From an uncultured Oscillospiraceae bacterium (GTDB taxonomy: Bacteria; Bacillota; Clostridia; Oscillospirales; Ruminococcaceae): 27,466 bases of DNA. This document shows, piece by piece, positions 17,535-25,469 of the stretch (position 1 is its first letter; each line of letters starts with the position of its first letter). A program made the translations under genes and the position numbers. The notes below the pieces were generated by a model. The model was not told the origin of the DNA. It searched no databases and worked only from the letters and a program-made list of their open reading frames with translations. Location of the stretch: assembly GCA_900543295.1 (NCBI GenBank), contig UQQY01000008.1, forward strand, positions 1-27,466. The letters are read 5' to 3'.

Positions 17535-17563
17535 ATCATATCACGTTTTAATTTCGATGTAAA
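17535..17563 (-). promoter_or_regulatory. Promoter of nifJ
   Basis: Minus strand: -35 TTTACA (17563-17558), 17-nt spacer, -10 TATGAT (17540-17535). Start near 17528 gives a leader of about 93 nt. The leader holds a hairpin at 17491-17520 beginning within 10 nt of the 5' end (likely to protect the message) and a smaller one at 17469-17483. Confidence 0.8.
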
Positions 17564-17897
17564 GCATTTTTCCGGTTGGAAAAGGGATTTTCCGCAAAGA
17601 AACAACCCGTATTTGCCGCAGATAAAAAGTTGACCGGCCGCTTATTTCTCTCAAACGGCGATCCCGCCTTTTCTGTAATCTGGTTTTCGTCGCTGCTTGG
17701 TTCCGCGTCCGAGATAAGCGTTCCCACACCAAGCGCTTATGAAACGGGGCTGCGCGCATTCCTGTATGAAAAGAAAATTTATGGAAGTTGCTGGATTCTG
17801 AATATTCAGCACGCTCAAACCTCGCGCTGATTTTCCGCATGATTTTTACGCATACGGAGAAAATCAACGGGAAAAACAGAATTCACTCGTTTTTTCG
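17564..17897. other. 334-nt stretch between divergent promoters with no convincing gene
   Basis: Open frames on both strands here (84 and 108 codons) lack a ribosome-binding site and resemble no family I know, and one runs over the nifJ promoter. Two inverted repeats stand out: ATAAGCG paired with CGCTTAT at 17714-17740 (13-nt loop), and a longer imperfect hairpin at 17828-17866 (TGATTTT/AAAATCA plus CCG/CGG). They may be operator sites, a small RNA or relics. I cannot assign a role. Confidence 0.5.
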
Positions 17898-17926
17898 TTG
17901 ACAAATCGCTGCTCGTTTTTTATTAT
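17898..17926 (+). promoter_or_regulatory. Promoter of the ribose-phosphate pyrophosphokinase gene
   Basis: Perfect -35 TTGACA (17898-17903), 17-nt spacer, -10 TATTAT (17921-17926). Predicted start near 17933, giving a leader of about 70 nt. Confidence 0.83.
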
Positions 17927-17940
17927 TAGATTAGGTTGTT

Positions 17941-17970
17941 GCGTGCGTCCAAGGCGAAAGGAACGCACGC
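17941..17970 (+). promoter_or_regulatory. Leader hairpin of the pyrophosphokinase gene
   Basis: GCGTGCGT pairs with ACGCACGC, extended by CC/GG with one bulged A, around a 9-nt loop. It starts about 8 nt into the transcript and is followed by TTTGTGTG, a weak U run. It could stabilise the 5' end or act as a weak attenuator; both are inference. Confidence 0.6.
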
Positions 17971-18003
17971 TTTGTGTGCTTGATTATGATGAGGAGAGTT
18001 GAA

Positions 18004-19155
18004 ATGGAAGAACTGCACAGTGAAATGATCGGCGACCTTGGAATCATCTGTATGCCCGGCTGCGAAGGCTTTGTGGAAAAGGTGGAACGTTATCTAAAAA
18101 CGTGGCACGACGATTTTGACCACAATTATGTAGTCAATACCGTCATCTCCCGCTTTGCCTCCGGCGAGGCGAAGGGTCTGATCCGTGAATCCGTCCGCGG
18201 CAAGGACTTGTATATCATTACGGACTGCTTTAATTACAGCGTAACCTATAAAATGTATCAGATGGACGTCCCGATGAGTCCGGACGATCATTTTCAGGAT
18301 TTAAAGCGTATGATCTCGGCAACAGCCGGCAAGGCGAAACGCATTACCGTTATTATGCCGATGCTGTATGAGGGCAGACAGCACAAGCGCTCCTCCCGCG
18401 AATCGCTCGACTGCGCGCTGGCCTTGCAGGAGCTTGTCAACATGGGCGTTTCCAACATCATCACCTTTGACGCGCATGATCCGCGCGTGCAAAACGCCAT
18501 TCCGCTGTCCGGCTTTGACAGCTTCCAGCCCACCTATCAAATGATTAAAGCCATGACCAAGACGGTGCCGGATATTGCGTTTGAGGATCAGTCGCTTGCC
18601 ATCATCTCCCCGGACGAGGGCGGCGTTTCCCGCTGCTTATACTATTCTTCCGTATTAAACGTAAACGTCGGCATGTTCTACAAGCGCCGCAACTACTCGG
18701 TTATTGTCAACGGCAGAAATCCGATCGAAGCGCACGAATACTTAGGCAACAGCATAGAGGGCAAGGACATTATCGTAGTAGACGACATGATCGCCTCCGG
18801 CGATTCGATGCTTGACATCTTCAAAAATCTGAAAGAGCGCGGCGCAAGACGCATTTTTGCCTGCGTATCGTTCGGACTGTTTACGCATGGCCTTGAGCAT
18901 TTTGACCGGATGTATGAGCAGGGCATGTTTGACAAGATTTTCACGACAAACCTGATTTATACGCCGGACGAGCTGCTTGAAAAGCCATGGTACTGCTCGG
19001 TCGATATGTCGAAATATGTAGCGTATATTATTGAGGAATTGAATCATGACAACTCCACCAGCAGCCTGATTGACCCGTTTGCAAAGATCAAGGCGCTTCT
19101 GGCTAAATTTAACGCGCAAAAGGAACAATATGAGCAGACGACGCTGCACGACTGA
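18004..19155 (+). CDS. Ribose-phosphate pyrophosphokinase homologue, long clostridial form
   Basis: Expected to make PRPP from ribose 5-phosphate and ATP for nucleotide, His and Trp synthesis. The Prs fold is visible: GRQHKRSSRES at 124-134 (ATP/metal region), FDAHDP at 155-160, ISPDEGGVSR at 201-210, and the PRPP loop VVDDMIASGDS at 258-268. Length is 383 aa against about 315 for standard Prs. The usual DTAGT in the PRPP loop is replaced by ASGDS, and there are N- and C-terminal extensions. Clostridia often carry such a long paralogue beside a standard one, so it may be a divergent or regulatory form. The start at 18004 has an AGGAGAG site; an upstream in-frame ATG at 17974 has none. Confidence 0.85.
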   Translation: MEELHSEMIGDLGIICMPGCEGFVEKVERYLKTWHDDFDHNYVVNTVISRFASGEAKGLIRESVRGKDLYIITDCFNYSVTYKMYQMDVPMSPDDHFQDLKRMISATAGKAKRITVIMPMLYEGRQHKRSSRESLDCALALQELVNMGVSNIITFDAHDPRVQNAIPLSGFDSFQPTYQMIKAMTKTVPDIAFEDQSLAIISPDEGGVSRCLYYSSVLNVNVGMFYKRRNYSVIVNGRNPIEAHEYLGNSIEGKDIIVVDDMIASGDSMLDIFKNLKERGARRIFACVSFGLFTHGLEHFDRMYEQGMFDKIFTTNLIYTPDELLEKPWYCSVDMSKYVAYIIEELNHDNSTSSLIDPFAKIKALLAKFNAQKEQYEQTTLHD

Positions 19156-19174
19156 TTGCAGCAAAGAGAGTATG

Positions 19175-19207
19175 GCAGATACGGGTTTTCGTATCTGCTT
19201 TTTCTTT
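19175..19207 (+). terminator. Terminator after the pyrophosphokinase gene
   Basis: A perfect 9-bp stem (GCAGATACG and complement), 6-nt loop, then TTTTTCTTT. It begins 20 nt after the stop codon. Confidence 0.9.
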
Positions 19208-19237
19208 GGGATTTTCTGAGAAATTGCGTAATATGCA

Positions 19238-19266
19238 TTGCGCTTTTCACAAAAAAACGGTATGAT
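19238..19266 (+). promoter_or_regulatory. Probable promoter of the AraC-type regulator
   Basis: TTGCGC (19238-19243), 17-nt spacer, TATGAT (19261-19266). The -10 is good and the -35 weak, which would suit an activated or low-level promoter. Confidence 0.5.
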
Positions 19267-19350
19267 AAAGCACAGCAGCAAAACACAGGGGTCCTTATCT
19301 GCATATGCTCATCAGGGGACATGCCATCCTGTGCAGAGTGAGGTGAAAAC

Positions 19351-20211
19351 ATGCAGTCCGCAGCTTCTGAAAAATCGTTTCGGCGGGTTCTGACTGCCGA
19401 GCAGCACGGCCTCTTCGGAGTACCGGTGTTTGCCTGCGCCAAAGGAATGGAAGCCGTTTTGCCCATGATCGAACACCGGCATAAGGACAAGTACGAATGT
19501 GTGCTTCTAAACGGCGGAACGCGTGTTTTAACCGCAGGCGGCCTTCCTTACACCGTATATCCGGAAAACGCCTTTTTCACACATCCGGACGAGCCGCACG
19601 CCGCAGACCGCGCGACAAAGGATGCCGGTGAAATGCTCTGGTTCCAGATTAACGCGCAGGGGCCGCTTTTAAGCCTGACAGAGGAGGAACAGCACTTTTT
19701 GCGAAGCCTTCTCTCATCATGCAGAGCACGGATGTTCTGCGTGACGCCGGAAGTGTATGCGATGTTCCGCGAAAGCTTTCGGCTTTTGTGCAGAGGCAGC
19801 GCTGCTTCCGCCTTAAAGGGACGGACGCTTTTTATTTATGCCCTAACCGCCCTTCTGGAATCGCCGGAGGCCGTTCCGCTCCTTTCGCCGGAGATTGACC
19901 GCGCCAAGCAATACATTCTTTCTCACCTGCATGAGGGGATCGATCCGGACGATCTGCGCGAGGGCAGCGGGCTTTCACGCGCGGATTTTGAAGCGCGCTT
20001 TATGGAACAGATCGGTTTTATGCCAAAGGAGTATATTCTCAGGCTGAAGATAGAGGCCGCCGCGCGCGATGTGGCGCAGAGCGGCCGGAGCCTTGCAGAT
20101 ATTGCGTTTGATTATCATTTTTCTTCTTTGTCCTATTTCAAGACGCTCTTTAAACGATACATTGGCTGTTCACCGAAGCAATACCGCGAGCGGAAAGGCC
20201 GGTATCAATAA
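19351..20211 (+). CDS. AraC-family transcriptional regulator with N-terminal cupin-like domain
   Basis: A 286-aa DNA-binding regulator. The N-terminal half (about 15-115) has the sugar-sensor cupin pattern (IEHRHKDKYECVLLNGG ... YPENAFFTHPDEPHAA), and the last 100 residues form the double helix-turn-helix of the family. The second motif reads LADIAFDYHFSSLSYFKTLFKRYIGCSPKQYR. The first helix-turn-helix (DPDDLREGSGLSRADFEARFMEQIGFMPKEYI) is less conserved. ATG with a GAGGTG site. The inducer and targets are unknown. It lies 77 nt upstream of the nucleotide-sugar dehydrogenase on the same strand without an obvious terminator between, so that gene set is a possible target. Confidence 0.9.
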   Translation: MQSAASEKSFRRVLTAEQHGLFGVPVFACAKGMEAVLPMIEHRHKDKYECVLLNGGTRVLTAGGLPYTVYPENAFFTHPDEPHAADRATKDAGEMLWFQINAQGPLLSLTEEEQHFLRSLLSSCRARMFCVTPEVYAMFRESFRLLCRGSAASALKGRTLFIYALTALLESPEAVPLLSPEIDRAKQYILSHLHEGIDPDDLREGSGLSRADFEARFMEQIGFMPKEYILRLKIEAAARDVAQSGRSLADIAFDYHFSSLSYFKTLFKRYIGCSPKQYRERKGRYQ

Positions 20212-20288
20212 CGTTTTTCGGAATAAAAATCTGCACGCTTTTCTGCGGGCGGTATTCTCAAACTTCGGCCCATGATTGGAGGCTTTTT

Positions 20289-21614
20289 ATGTTTACAGAC
20301 CTATATCAGAAACTATGCTCCAAGGAGGAGCAGATTGCACTCGTCGGACTTGGCTATGTCGGGATGCCGATTGCAGTGGCCTTCGCCCAAAAGGTAAGCG
20401 TTATCGGATTTGATACGAATACCCGCAAAATCGGACAGTACAAAGCCGGTATCGATCCGACGCACGAGGTTGGCGACGAGGCGGTACGCGCGAGCTCCGT
20501 ACAGTTTACAAGCGACGAAAAGATGCTCCGGCAGGCAAAATTCCATATTATCGCTGTGCCGACGCCGATTAACGCCGATAAAACACCGGATCTTCAACCG
20601 GTTGAAAGCGCATCCCGCGTGGTGGGACGCAATCTTACCAAGGGATCGGTTGTGGTATATGAATCGACGGTATTTCCCGGCGTGACAGAGGACGTCTGCG
20701 TTCCAATTCTTGAAAAGGAGTCGGGACTTGTATGCGGCAGGGATTTCAAGGTCGGCTATTCGCCGGAGCGTATCAATCCTGGCGACAAGGTGCACCGCCT
20801 TTCCAACATCAAGAAAATTGTCTCCGGCATGGACGCCGATACGCTCGAGCTTGTTGCAAAGGTGTACGAGCTTGTTGTGGAAGCTGGCGTACACCGTGCG
20901 GGCAGCATCAAGGTGGCGGAAGCGGCGAAGGTCGTCGAAAACTCGCAGCGCGATATTAATATCGCCTTTATGAACGAGCTTGCGCTTGTATTTGACAAAA
21001 TGGGCATCGATACAAAAGAGGTCATCGAAGCGATGAATACCAAATGGAACGCGCTGCGCTTTTACCCGGGTCTGGTCGGCGGACACTGCATCGGTGTTGA
21101 TCCCTATTACTTTATTTATCAGGCGGAAAAGCTTGGCTACCATTCGCAGATCATCGCCGCCGGACGCAAGGTCAACGACTCGATGGGCAAGTTTGTTGCA
21201 GAATCCACAATCAAACAGCTTGTTCAGGCCGATAAGCGGGTGAAAGAAGCCCGCGTCTGTATCCTTGGGCTCACCTTCAAGGAAAACTGTCCGGACACCC
21301 GCAACACACGCATTGTCGATATTGCGGACGAGCTTAGAGAATATGGCATCAATCCGCTGGTTGTCGATCCGGTGGCCGACGCAGACGAGGCAAAACGGGA
21401 ATACGGCATCGAGCTTGTACCGCTCGGCGAGGTGCATAACATTGACGCACTGATTCTTGCCGTTGCGCACGACTGCTTCCGCAGGATACCGCTTGCTGCG
21501 CTCGGCGCAATGTATGCCGAAAGGCCCGGCGAGGAAAAGGTTTTGATTGACGTAAAATCCGTTTTGGACCCAGAAGAAGTTCGCGCAGCCGGATACCGGT
21601 ATTGGAGGCTTTGA
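20289..21614 (+). CDS. Nucleotide-sugar (UDP-N-acetylhexosamine) 6-dehydrogenase, TviB/WbpO-like
   Basis: A UDP-glucose/GDP-mannose dehydrogenase superfamily enzyme that oxidises C6 of a nucleotide sugar to a uronic acid with two NAD+. The N-terminal Rossmann motif is GLGYVG at 20-25, AVPTP is at 89-93, YSPERINPGDK at 157-167, and the catalytic cysteine C267 sits in GGHCIGVDPYY. The C-terminal UDP-binding domain has LGLTFKENCPDTRN. The LVGGHCIGVDPYYF form resembles the TviB/WbpO branch that makes UDP-N-acetylgalactosaminuronate, so the product probably serves a surface polysaccharide. No glycosyltransferases are nearby. ATG with TTGGAGG. Its stop touches the start of the next gene (TGAATG). 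Confidence 0.9.
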   Translation: MFTDLYQKLCSKEEQIALVGLGYVGMPIAVAFAQKVSVIGFDTNTRKIGQYKAGIDPTHEVGDEAVRASSVQFTSDEKMLRQAKFHIIAVPTPINADKTPDLQPVESASRVVGRNLTKGSVVVYESTVFPGVTEDVCVPILEKESGLVCGRDFKVGYSPERINPGDKVHRLSNIKKIVSGMDADTLELVAKVYELVVEAGVHRAGSIKVAEAAKVVENSQRDINIAFMNELALVFDKMGIDTKEVIEAMNTKWNALRFYPGLVGGHCIGVDPYYFIYQAEKLGYHSQIIAAGRKVNDSMGKFVAESTIKQLVQADKRVKEARVCILGLTFKENCPDTRNTRIVDIADELREYGINPLVVDPVADADEAKREYGIELVPLGEVHNIDALILAVAHDCFRRIPLAALGAMYAERPGEEKVLIDVKSVLDPEEVRAAGYRYWRL

Positions 21615-22076
21615 ATGCGCAGAACAAACCGAGCGATTCTTTTTTCTGCGCTGAGTCTTATATGGGGATTCTTCATCTTCTCCCAGTCCATGAAAACCGG
21701 CGCCGTTTCCGAACAGATGAGCATGGGAATCGTATCGTGGATCGCGCAGTTTTTCCATATAGACGCAGAGCTTCTGCACATTTTGGTGCGCAAAAGCGCG
21801 CATTTTGGCGAATACCTGCTTTTGGGCGTGCTGCTTTCCCTCACCATGCGCGAGGCCGGTCTCCTGCCGCGCCGCTTTGACCTGACGGTGCTGTTTATCG
21901 GCACCATATGGGCGGTGCTTGACGAATTTCTGCAAACCTTCATACCAGACAGAAGCGGGCAGGTTTCGGACGTTTTGCTCGACGCCTTCGGCGTATTCTG
22001 CGGCTTTTTGCTGGTTCATCTGATTCTATACCTTCGGCGCAGACGAAAAAAGGAGGAACCGCTATGCAGCGCGTAA
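21615..22076 (+). CDS. VanZ-family membrane protein
   Basis: A 153-aa protein with four hydrophobic segments (about 8-24, 66-82, 92-108, 120-140). It carries the VanZ hallmarks FSQSMKTG near residue 23, RKSAHFGEYLLLG near 58, and DEFLQTFIPDRSGQVSDVLLDAFG near 104. VanZ of enterococci raises teicoplanin resistance; most chromosomal relatives have no known role. The ribosome-binding site GGAGG lies inside the last codons of the upstream dehydrogenase, whose stop codon directly precedes this ATG. The 3' end overlaps the next gene by 13 nt. This is strong evidence for co-translation. Polysaccharide or envelope context is plausible given the upstream gene. Confidence 0.9.
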   Translation: MRRTNRAILFSALSLIWGFFIFSQSMKTGAVSEQMSMGIVSWIAQFFHIDAELLHILVRKSAHFGEYLLLGVLLSLTMREAGLLPRRFDLTVLFIGTIWAVLDEFLQTFIPDRSGQVSDVLLDAFGVFCGFLLVHLILYLRRRRKKEEPLCSA

Positions 22077-22870
22077 CCGGCTACATGCGTAAGGCGATTA
22101 CCGAATTCCAGATGATTGAAAACGGCGACCGGATTGCAGTCGGCGTTTCCGGCGGCAAGGACTCTGTCGCGCTTCTGACCGGACTGCATCTGCTGCGACG
22201 CTTTATTGGAATCGACTATGAAATTGTCGCGCTCACGCTTGATCCCGGCTTTAACGGGCAGGAAACGGATTACAGCGCGATTGCGGCGCTCTGCGCGCAG
22301 TACGATATTCCATACGAAGTAAGACGCACGCAAATCGGAAAGATTGTATTCAACGAACGAAAGGAAAAACACCCCTGCTCGCTCTGTGCAAGACTTCGCC
22401 GCGGCGCGCTTCACGATGCGGCAAGGGAGCTTTCCTGCAACAAGCTGGCGCTCGGCCATCACTATAACGATGTGGTGGAAACCTTTATGATGAACCTCTT
22501 TAACGAAGGACGGATCGGCTGCTTTGCGCCTGTCACCTATCTCTCGCGCAAGGATTTGACGATGATCCGTCCGCTTATATTCGCGCCGGAAAAGGAAATT
22601 GCCGCCGCTGTACGCAGGAATGCGCTGCCCGTCGTAAAAAGCGTTTGTCCGGCGGACGGCGCAACATCCAGAGAGGATATGAAAACTTTTCTGCGTGAAC
22701 GGGAGCGCGAGGACAAGGGCTTTACCTATCGCATGTTCGGAGCGCTCAGAAGAAGCGGCGTGGACGGATGGGGATATCCGGAGAACGGAATCCGCGATCC
22801 GAAAACAGACGGAAAGGTACGTAAGAGCGGCTATCCGATTGATCCCGAAACAGGCGCGAAGCTTTTTTAA
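22064..22870 (+). CDS. ttcA: TtcA-like tRNA 2-thiocytidine synthetase (PP-loop ATPase)
   Basis: Thiolates cytidine 32 of certain tRNAs in characterised relatives. The PP-loop ATP-binding motif SGGKDS is at 29-34. CSLC places C105 and C108, and C195 (VKSVCP) is a suitable third ligand for the 4Fe-4S cluster known in TtcA. GHHYNDVVETFMMNL follows the CxxC as in the family. Length 268 aa. The C-terminus has an extra, Gly- and Pro-rich stretch after about 235 that I cannot assign. The start has AAAGGAGG and lies inside the end of the VanZ-like gene. The PP-loop family is certain; the exact tRNA position is inferred. Confidence 0.87.
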   Translation: MQRVTGYMRKAITEFQMIENGDRIAVGVSGGKDSVALLTGLHLLRRFIGIDYEIVALTLDPGFNGQETDYSAIAALCAQYDIPYEVRRTQIGKIVFNERKEKHPCSLCARLRRGALHDAARELSCNKLALGHHYNDVVETFMMNLFNEGRIGCFAPVTYLSRKDLTMIRPLIFAPEKEIAAAVRRNALPVVKSVCPADGATSREDMKTFLREREREDKGFTYRMFGALRRSGVDGWGYPENGIRDPKTDGKVRKSGYPIDPETGAKLF

Positions 22871-22882
22871 GGAGGATTTTTC

Positions 22883-23269
22883 TTGACAAATGTTTCAGCA
22901 GTGATTCTGCGCAGTGAGCAAAATGAACTTCTCATCTGTCAAAGGGGCGCAGGCGGAAGCTGCGCATACCTGTGGGAATTTCCCGGTGGCAAGCAGGAAC
23001 CCGGCGAGACGCCGGCAGCATGTGCCGTTCGGGAATGCCGTGAGGAGCTCCAAGTAGAAATTGGCAGTCTCACTCCGTTTGGCACCTCATTCTACCGCTA
23101 TCCGGACCGGGATATTTTCTTTACCTTTTTTGAAGGAAAAATTCTTTCAGGCAAACCTGAGCGCAGTGTACATACTGAAATCCGGTGGGTTTCTCCCGCT
23201 GCGCTTTCGGACTATGCATTCTGCCCGGCAGACGAAGAAATTCTGCAAAAATTGATTGCCAGAGGATAA
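22883..23269 (+). CDS. Nudix hydrolase, MutT-like
   Basis: A 128-aa hydrolase of nucleoside diphosphates linked to another moiety, probably cleaning or recycling nucleotides. The Nudix box reads GKQEPGE then REC.EEL; all catalytic Glu residues are present, and the usual Gly near its end is Gln. The MutT-like order is kept: WEFPGGK before the box, and HTEIRWVSPAAL near residue 100, as in 8-oxo-dGTPase-type members. The start is TTG, supported by AAGGAGG 7 nt upstream, which overlaps the ttcA stop codon. Last gene of the unit; a two-way terminator follows. Substrate cannot be told. Confidence 0.9.
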   Translation: MTNVSAVILRSEQNELLICQRGAGGSCAYLWEFPGGKQEPGETPAACAVRECREELQVEIGSLTPFGTSFYRYPDRDIFFTFFEGKILSGKPERSVHTEIRWVSPAALSDYAFCPADEEILQKLIARG

Positions 23270-23282
23270 TCTCCCGCACCTT

Positions 23283-23335
23283 TGAGAAAAAGCATTCCCC
23301 GCAGACCGACTGCCTGCGGGGAATGCTTTTTCTCA
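23283..23335. terminator. Two-way terminator between the Nudix and MATE-kinase genes
   Basis: A perfect 22-bp stem with a 9-nt loop, with A5/T5 in the arms so that it works in both directions. It ends the plus-strand unit (stop at 23269) and the minus-strand gene, whose TGA stop (23335-23333) is the first three bases of the hairpin. Confidence 0.93.
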
Positions 23336-25327
23336 GTTATCGCTTATTCTAATATAGTCGCAAATAATCTCTGCACATTTATCAATGCCAATACTGCTGT
23401 CAATAGACAGATCGAAATTATGCGCGCTGCTCCATTCGTTTCCGGTAATATTTTTATAATAAGACGCTCTTGCGCCGTCGGAACGGTGAACGCTCTTTCT
23501 GGCCTCTTCCTCTGTATCGCCGTAAACCTCCATTATCCGTTTCATGCGATACGCCTTGGGAGCATGAATGAATACCCTGACAACATTCTCATAATCCCGC
23601 AGTACATAGTCTGCGGCACGGCCCACAATGACGCAACTGCCGTTATCGGCGATTTTGCGGATAATTTTATCCTGTGCGGCAATCGCCTGCTGCACGACCT
23701 GTGTGCTTAAATAGAGATCGTGCAGCAGATTCGGAGAATTTGCGTTGATGTCGGATATGAATTCCTGATCCAGTCCGCTCTCCTGTGCCGCAAGCGCTGT
23801 CATCTCTTTGTAGTAGAAAGGAATATCGAGTTTTTCCGCCACAATCTTGCCGATTTGCTTGCCTGAAGAGCCGTGTTCTCTCGCAATAGTCAGGATAACG
23901 CCCTTTCGGGACGGCCTCATTACAGACACCGTTTTGCTTTCCGTATCCTCATGCTTCAGCGTCTTCATAAAGGTTACGGTGAGCGCTGCCGCGACGATCA
24001 TCGCAATAAAATCGGCGATCGGCGCGGCAAATAAAATACCCTCTATCCCCCAAAATAAGGGAAGGATGATAATAAGCGGGATAAAGCGGACAATATCCCG
24101 AATCATTGAAGAAACAACGGCGCGCACCGGCTTTCCCACCGCCTGAAAGAAGATTGAGGACATTTTGATGACGCAGGTAAAGGTCACCAGCGACAGGAAG
24201 ATACGAAAGGTCTTTTCTGCAAAAATCCAGTAATCCTCAGGATTTGGAATATTGGTCGGCGTACCGAAGATGGAAACCACTGCACGGGGCGCAAGCTCAA
24301 ACAGCAAGGTCGAGACAACACCAATCAAAATTGTGCAGAACAAAATGGATCGGTACAGCTTTTTGACGCGGTTGTATTTCTTTGCGCCGATATTATAGCC
24401 AATAATGGGCTGGCAGCCAAGCACAATGCCGACGATCAGATTGATGACGACAGTAAACACCTTGCTTTCAATACCAATAATAGCAATCGGAATATCGACG
24501 CCATATCTTGACTGTGCGCCGTATTTTGCAAGCATGATGTTGCATACAAGCGAAATGATTACGATTGTCATCTGCGTAATGAAAGAAGATGTTCCAAGCT
24601 GAAGCGCGCCTGAAAACACCTTAAAGTCCGGAATAAAACTTTTAAGGGTGAGCTTGAACGTCTTAGTGCGGAAAAAGTAAATCAGGCTGATGACAAAGGA
24701 AATCGTCTGTCCGATAACAGTAGCAAGCGCAGCGCCTGTCATCCCCCAGTGAAACGCAAAGATGAACAGCGGATCGAGAATAATGTTTACAACAGCGCCA
24801 GCCAGCATGGAAGCCATAGACCAGGAAGGGCTTCCATCCGCACGGATTACCGCATTCATCATATTGGAAAGCATATAAAGCGGGAAAAACGCAAGAATGA
24901 CGTTGAAATACTCCACAGCCATCCCGATACTGTTTTCAGAAGCGCCGAACAGGGTCAAAAGCTGTATTTTGAGCGGAAAGAAGACAGAAATCAGGATAAT
25001 GCTTGTAATCAGGGTAAAGGTGATGCCGCTGCCAATCGATCGATGTGCGTTTTGCATATCCTTTTTTCCCTGACAAATGTTTAAATAGGCCGCGCATCCG
25101 TCCCCAAAACACCATGCAAAGGCCTGCGCAATAATGAAAATGGGAAAAACAACGCCTGTTGCCGCATTGCCCAGAGCGCTTAGCTCGCTGTTGCCGATAA
25201 AAATCTGATCGACAATGTTATACAGTGCGCTGACCAAAAGCGAAAGCACGCAGGGAACCGAAAATTTGAGCATCAGCTTTGAGATTTTCTCTTCCCCCAA
25301 AAGCTGGCCGTTTTCAGTCTGATTCAT
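23333..25327 (-). CDS. MATE efflux transporter fused to a cytidylate-kinase-like domain
   Basis: A 664-aa two-part protein. Residues 1 to about 450 are a full MATE transporter (12 predicted membrane segments; LMLKFSVPCVLSLLVSALYNIVDQIFIG near the start, ADGSPSWSM in the middle, GCQPIIGYNIGAKKY in the second half). After a charged linker, residues 475-664 match the cytidylate-kinase-like family: AREHGSSGKQIGKIVAEKL is the P-loop region, IPFYYKE follows, then VGRAADYVL and RSDGARASYYKNITG. This domain is usually a separate 200-aa protein. MATE proteins export drugs or metabolites with Na+ or H+; the role of the kinase-like part is unknown. The start at 25327 has GGAGG 10 nt upstream; the frame extends further without a site. 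Confidence 0.9.
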   Translation of the reverse strand: MNQTENGQLLGEEKISKLMLKFSVPCVLSLLVSALYNIVDQIFIGNSELSALGNAATGVVFPIFIIAQAFAWCFGDGCAAYLNICQGKKDMQNAHRSIGSGITFTLITSIILISVFFPLKIQLLTLFGASENSIGMAVEYFNVILAFFPLYMLSNMMNAVIRADGSPSWSMASMLAGAVVNIILDPLFIFAFHWGMTGAALATVIGQTISFVISLIYFFRTKTFKLTLKSFIPDFKVFSGALQLGTSSFITQMTIVIISLVCNIMLAKYGAQSRYGVDIPIAIIGIESKVFTVVINLIVGIVLGCQPIIGYNIGAKKYNRVKKLYRSILFCTILIGVVSTLLFELAPRAVVSIFGTPTNIPNPEDYWIFAEKTFRIFLSLVTFTCVIKMSSIFFQAVGKPVRAVVSSMIRDIVRFIPLIIILPLFWGIEGILFAAPIADFIAMIVAAALTVTFMKTLKHEDTESKTVSVMRPSRKGVILTIAREHGSSGKQIGKIVAEKLDIPFYYKEMTALAAQESGLDQEFISDINANSPNLLHDLYLSTQVVQQAIAAQDKIIRKIADNGSCVIVGRAADYVLRDYENVVRVFIHAPKAYRMKRIMEVYGDTEEEARKSVHRSDGARASYYKNITGNEWSSAHNFDLSIDSSIGIDKCAEIICDYIRISDN

Positions 25328-25406
25328 CCGTAAAAAACCTCCAATAAAAGCATCAAATTTGGAGTCTTTATCAGAGAAAAAGCTGCCTGAAAACTGCGAA
25401 GAGCAC

Positions 25407-25450
25407 AAAAAAAAGAGAGCGTAGAAACTCCGTCGGAATTTCTACGCTCT
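25407..25450 (-). terminator. Leader terminator (attenuator) upstream of the MATE-kinase gene
   Basis: A 12-bp stem (AGAGCGTAGAAA and complement), extended by TCC/GGA past one mismatch, followed on the minus strand by C and T8. It is the strongest terminator in this gap, yet lies 80 nt before the MATE start and only about 13 nt after a predicted promoter. It therefore acts on transcripts heading into the MATE gene or ends a tiny RNA. Confidence 0.85.
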
Positions 25451-25469
25451 GCCGCTGCTCGACTTTGTT

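Noticed and set aside
17541..17867. 108-codon minus-strand open frame between nifJ and prs
   Set aside because: It overlaps the nifJ promoter, has no ribosome-binding site, is Arg-rich in the way of random GC-rich frames and resembles no known protein.
20313..22019. 568-codon minus-strand frame opposite the dehydrogenase and VanZ genes
   Set aside because: Opposite-strand shadow of two genes with clear motifs and ribosome-binding sites.
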